Assembly (NCBI RefSeq): GCF_005518285.1
Contig: NZ_SJDU01000093.1
Location: 1 to 7,113, forward strand
Direction: 5' to 3'
From: Brachyspira catarrhinii
GTDB lineage: Bacteria; Spirochaetota; Brachyspiria; Brachyspirales; Brachyspiraceae
DNA: 7,113 nt
The notes beneath the pieces were generated by a model that had not been told where the DNA came from, did no database searches, and saw only the letters and a list, made by a program, of their open reading frames with translations. Positions within the stretch are counted from its first letter, which is position 1. Every line of letters begins with the position of its first letter. Positions 6,145 through 7,113 of the stretch are shown here, in pieces. The position numbers and the translations under genes were made by a program.

Positions 6145-7113
6145 TTATTTATTAACAACCAAACGATATAAGTCTTTATTATAATCTTTAGTCGATATCG
6201 TTTTATTTTCGTATATTAATTTTTTATATTTATCATCGTTATATTTGTCGCTTATAGAATTTTTATGTCTAAATCCGCCGTTCATTTTTAGAGAATATAA
6301 AATATCTCCAATCGTTATCGATTCGGGAGGACAACCCAATATATAAGATATTTTCGAGCCATCAACGGTTTTTATTATATACATAGCTTTTTCCAAACTT
6401 TCGGAAATTTCGTTTATTATAGTCGGAGGAGTTTTTAATTCTTTAGCGAGTTCGTAAACGGTGAAAGGTTTTTTCTTGTTAATAAATCTGTCCGCGATTG
6501 CATGCATAAACTCCAAAGCTATAACCTCTTTTTCGGCAAATGAAAGTTTAATATTCGTTCTGTCGACTCCGTAAGCTCTAAAATATTGAAGCGAATAAGT
6601 AAGTTCCGCTCCAAATAAAATTATTATCCAAATTATATATAAAAGCAAAAGCAAAACGGGGATTTGGGCAAAAGCGCTTGCGGAAGAAAACTCGGCGGGA
6701 CTTATACTTGTGAGCATATTGTCTTCGTTACTTATTACTACGACATCGCCAATCTTAAAATTATACTTCATTAACTGCTCGAATACATTTGGAGAGAAAT
6801 CTACAAAATTAAGCGTATTTGTGGAAATAACCTCTCTGTCGTAAGTCGGCGCGCTTAAACCGTTTCCTAAATTTTCGATTATTCTATAACTTATTCTTTC
6901 CAAAGTAATATTTGAAATATTTTTAGAAACCGAATTTATTTCTTTTACGACATATTCTATTTTATATTTATCGCTATCAAAAATTTGTTTATAATTTTTT
7001 ACATTTAAATTTAACCTAAAATAAACGCTGAAAAGAGTTATTATGGTTATCGCTACCAAAAGAGAAGATATTGCCGCAAATACGCTTAATTTTGTAGATT
7101 TCTCTCCAAATGT
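6145..7113 (-). CDS. BrkB/YihY-family membrane protein, N-terminus cut off by window edge
   Basis: The leftward frame is open from base 7113 to a TAA at 6147-6145, giving 322 visible residues. There is no ATG near the edge, and the TTG at 7059 has no ribosome site and lies inside a membrane helix, so the real start lies beyond the window. Visible residues 9-32 form a membrane helix (LSVFAAISS onward). A soluble segment follows (about 35-140), then the family's last helix, IPVLLLLLYIIWIIILFGAE (151-170). The run LFGAELTYSLQ is the strongest BrkB/YihY signature. A C-terminal winged-helix-like domain (about 217-273: FTVYELAKELKTPP, LGCPPESITIGDIL) is typical of longer family members. A hydrophilic Lys/Asp/Asn tail ends the protein. 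Function is poorly known; older names such as RNase BN are not justified. The middle lacks the usual extra helices, and an inverted repeat lies within the gene, so rearrangement is possible. Confidence 0.8.
   Translation of the reverse strand, partial: TFGEKSTKLSVFAAISSLLVAITIITLFSVYFRLNLNVKNYKQIFDSDKYKIEYVVKEINSVSKNISNITLERISYRIIENLGNGLSAPTYDREVISTNTLNFVDFSPNVFEQLMKYNFKIGDVVVISNEDNMLTSISPAEFSSASAFAQIPVLLLLLYIIWIIILFGAELTYSLQYFRAYGVDRTNIKLSFAEKEVIALEFMHAIADRFINKKKPFTVYELAKELKTPPTIINEISESLEKAMYIIKTVDGSKISYILGCPPESITIGDILYSLKMNGGFRHKNSISDKYNDDKYKKLIYENKTISTKDYNKDLYRLVVNK
6785..6841 (+). repeat. Left arm of 57-bp inverted repeat inside the BrkB-type gene
   Basis: Read on the plus strand, 6785-6821 is identical over 37 bases to the minus strand of 7113-7077. 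Similarity continues inward for another 20 bases (6822-6841 against 7076-7057) with 14 matches, then falls to chance. The arm starts with ACATTTGGAGAG. In the minus-strand gene it encodes visible residues about 92-110 (REVISTNTLNFVDFSPNV). Confidence 0.9.
7057..7113 (-). repeat. Right arm of 57-bp inverted repeat, ending at window edge
   Basis: This is the partner of 6785-6841 in opposite orientation. The outer 37 bases (7077-7113) are identical, and the perfect match reaches the last base of the window, so the repeat may be longer than can be seen. In the minus-strand gene it encodes the first visible residues (TFGEKSTKLSVFAAISSL), the beginning of a membrane helix. The arms are separated by 215 bp. 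Confidence 0.9.

Noticed and set aside
6137..6149. AATAAA-A-TTTATT palindrome between and across the ends of the convergent genes, as a possible terminator.
   Set aside because: Six A/T pairs with a one-base centre cannot form a stable hairpin, and no GC stem is present.
7057..7059. TTG as the start codon of the BrkB-type gene.
   Set aside because: No ribosome site precedes it, it lies in the middle of a membrane helix, and the frame is open upstream to the edge.

Overview
The window is AT-rich DNA with tightly packed genes and the N-rich, K-rich and I-rich protein composition of a low-GC bacterium. The combination of a large secreted S55 (SpoIVB-type) peptidase, a secreted propeller protein, a BrkB/YihY membrane protein and a GT2 glycosyltransferase suggests a spirochaete, most likely Brachyspira or a close relative. 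This is recognition from protein style, not a database match. Both window edges cut through genes.

Layout. Positions 1-1890 hold a leftward operon: a GT2 glycosyltransferase (886-1890), then 9 bases later a DUF362 protein (1-876) that runs off the left edge. Positions 1891-2056 are a 166-bp divergent promoter region. It carries a perfect-consensus sigma-70-type promoter for the leftward operon, placed so close to the ATG that the mRNA should be leaderless, and a weaker promoter for the rightward operon. Positions 2057-6127 hold the rightward operon: an exported S55 peptidase-like protein, an exported seven-bladed propeller protein whose start lies inside the peptidase gene (14-bp overlap), and a 95-residue CxxC/CxxC protein. 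Positions 6145-7113 hold a convergent BrkB/YihY-type membrane protein gene, 5'-truncated by the right edge.

How the genes work together. The overlap and strong internal ribosome site couple the peptidase and the propeller protein. Both have signal peptides, so they probably act together outside the cytoplasm, with the propeller a candidate partner or targeting subunit. The small zinc-ribbon-like protein is cytoplasmic and probably co-transcribed. The leftward glycosyltransferase probably adds sugars to a surface glycan; DUF362 has no settled role.

What stands out. The BrkB-type gene contains a 57-bp inverted repeat (outer 37 bp perfect) whose right arm ends exactly at the last base. Flipping the DNA between the arms would truncate the protein. 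The left edge also starts exactly on a repeat, an exact 14-bp tandem duplication. The repeats may be biological, or they may mark contig ends. No tRNA, rRNA, CRISPR array, transposase or convincing intrinsic terminator was seen.
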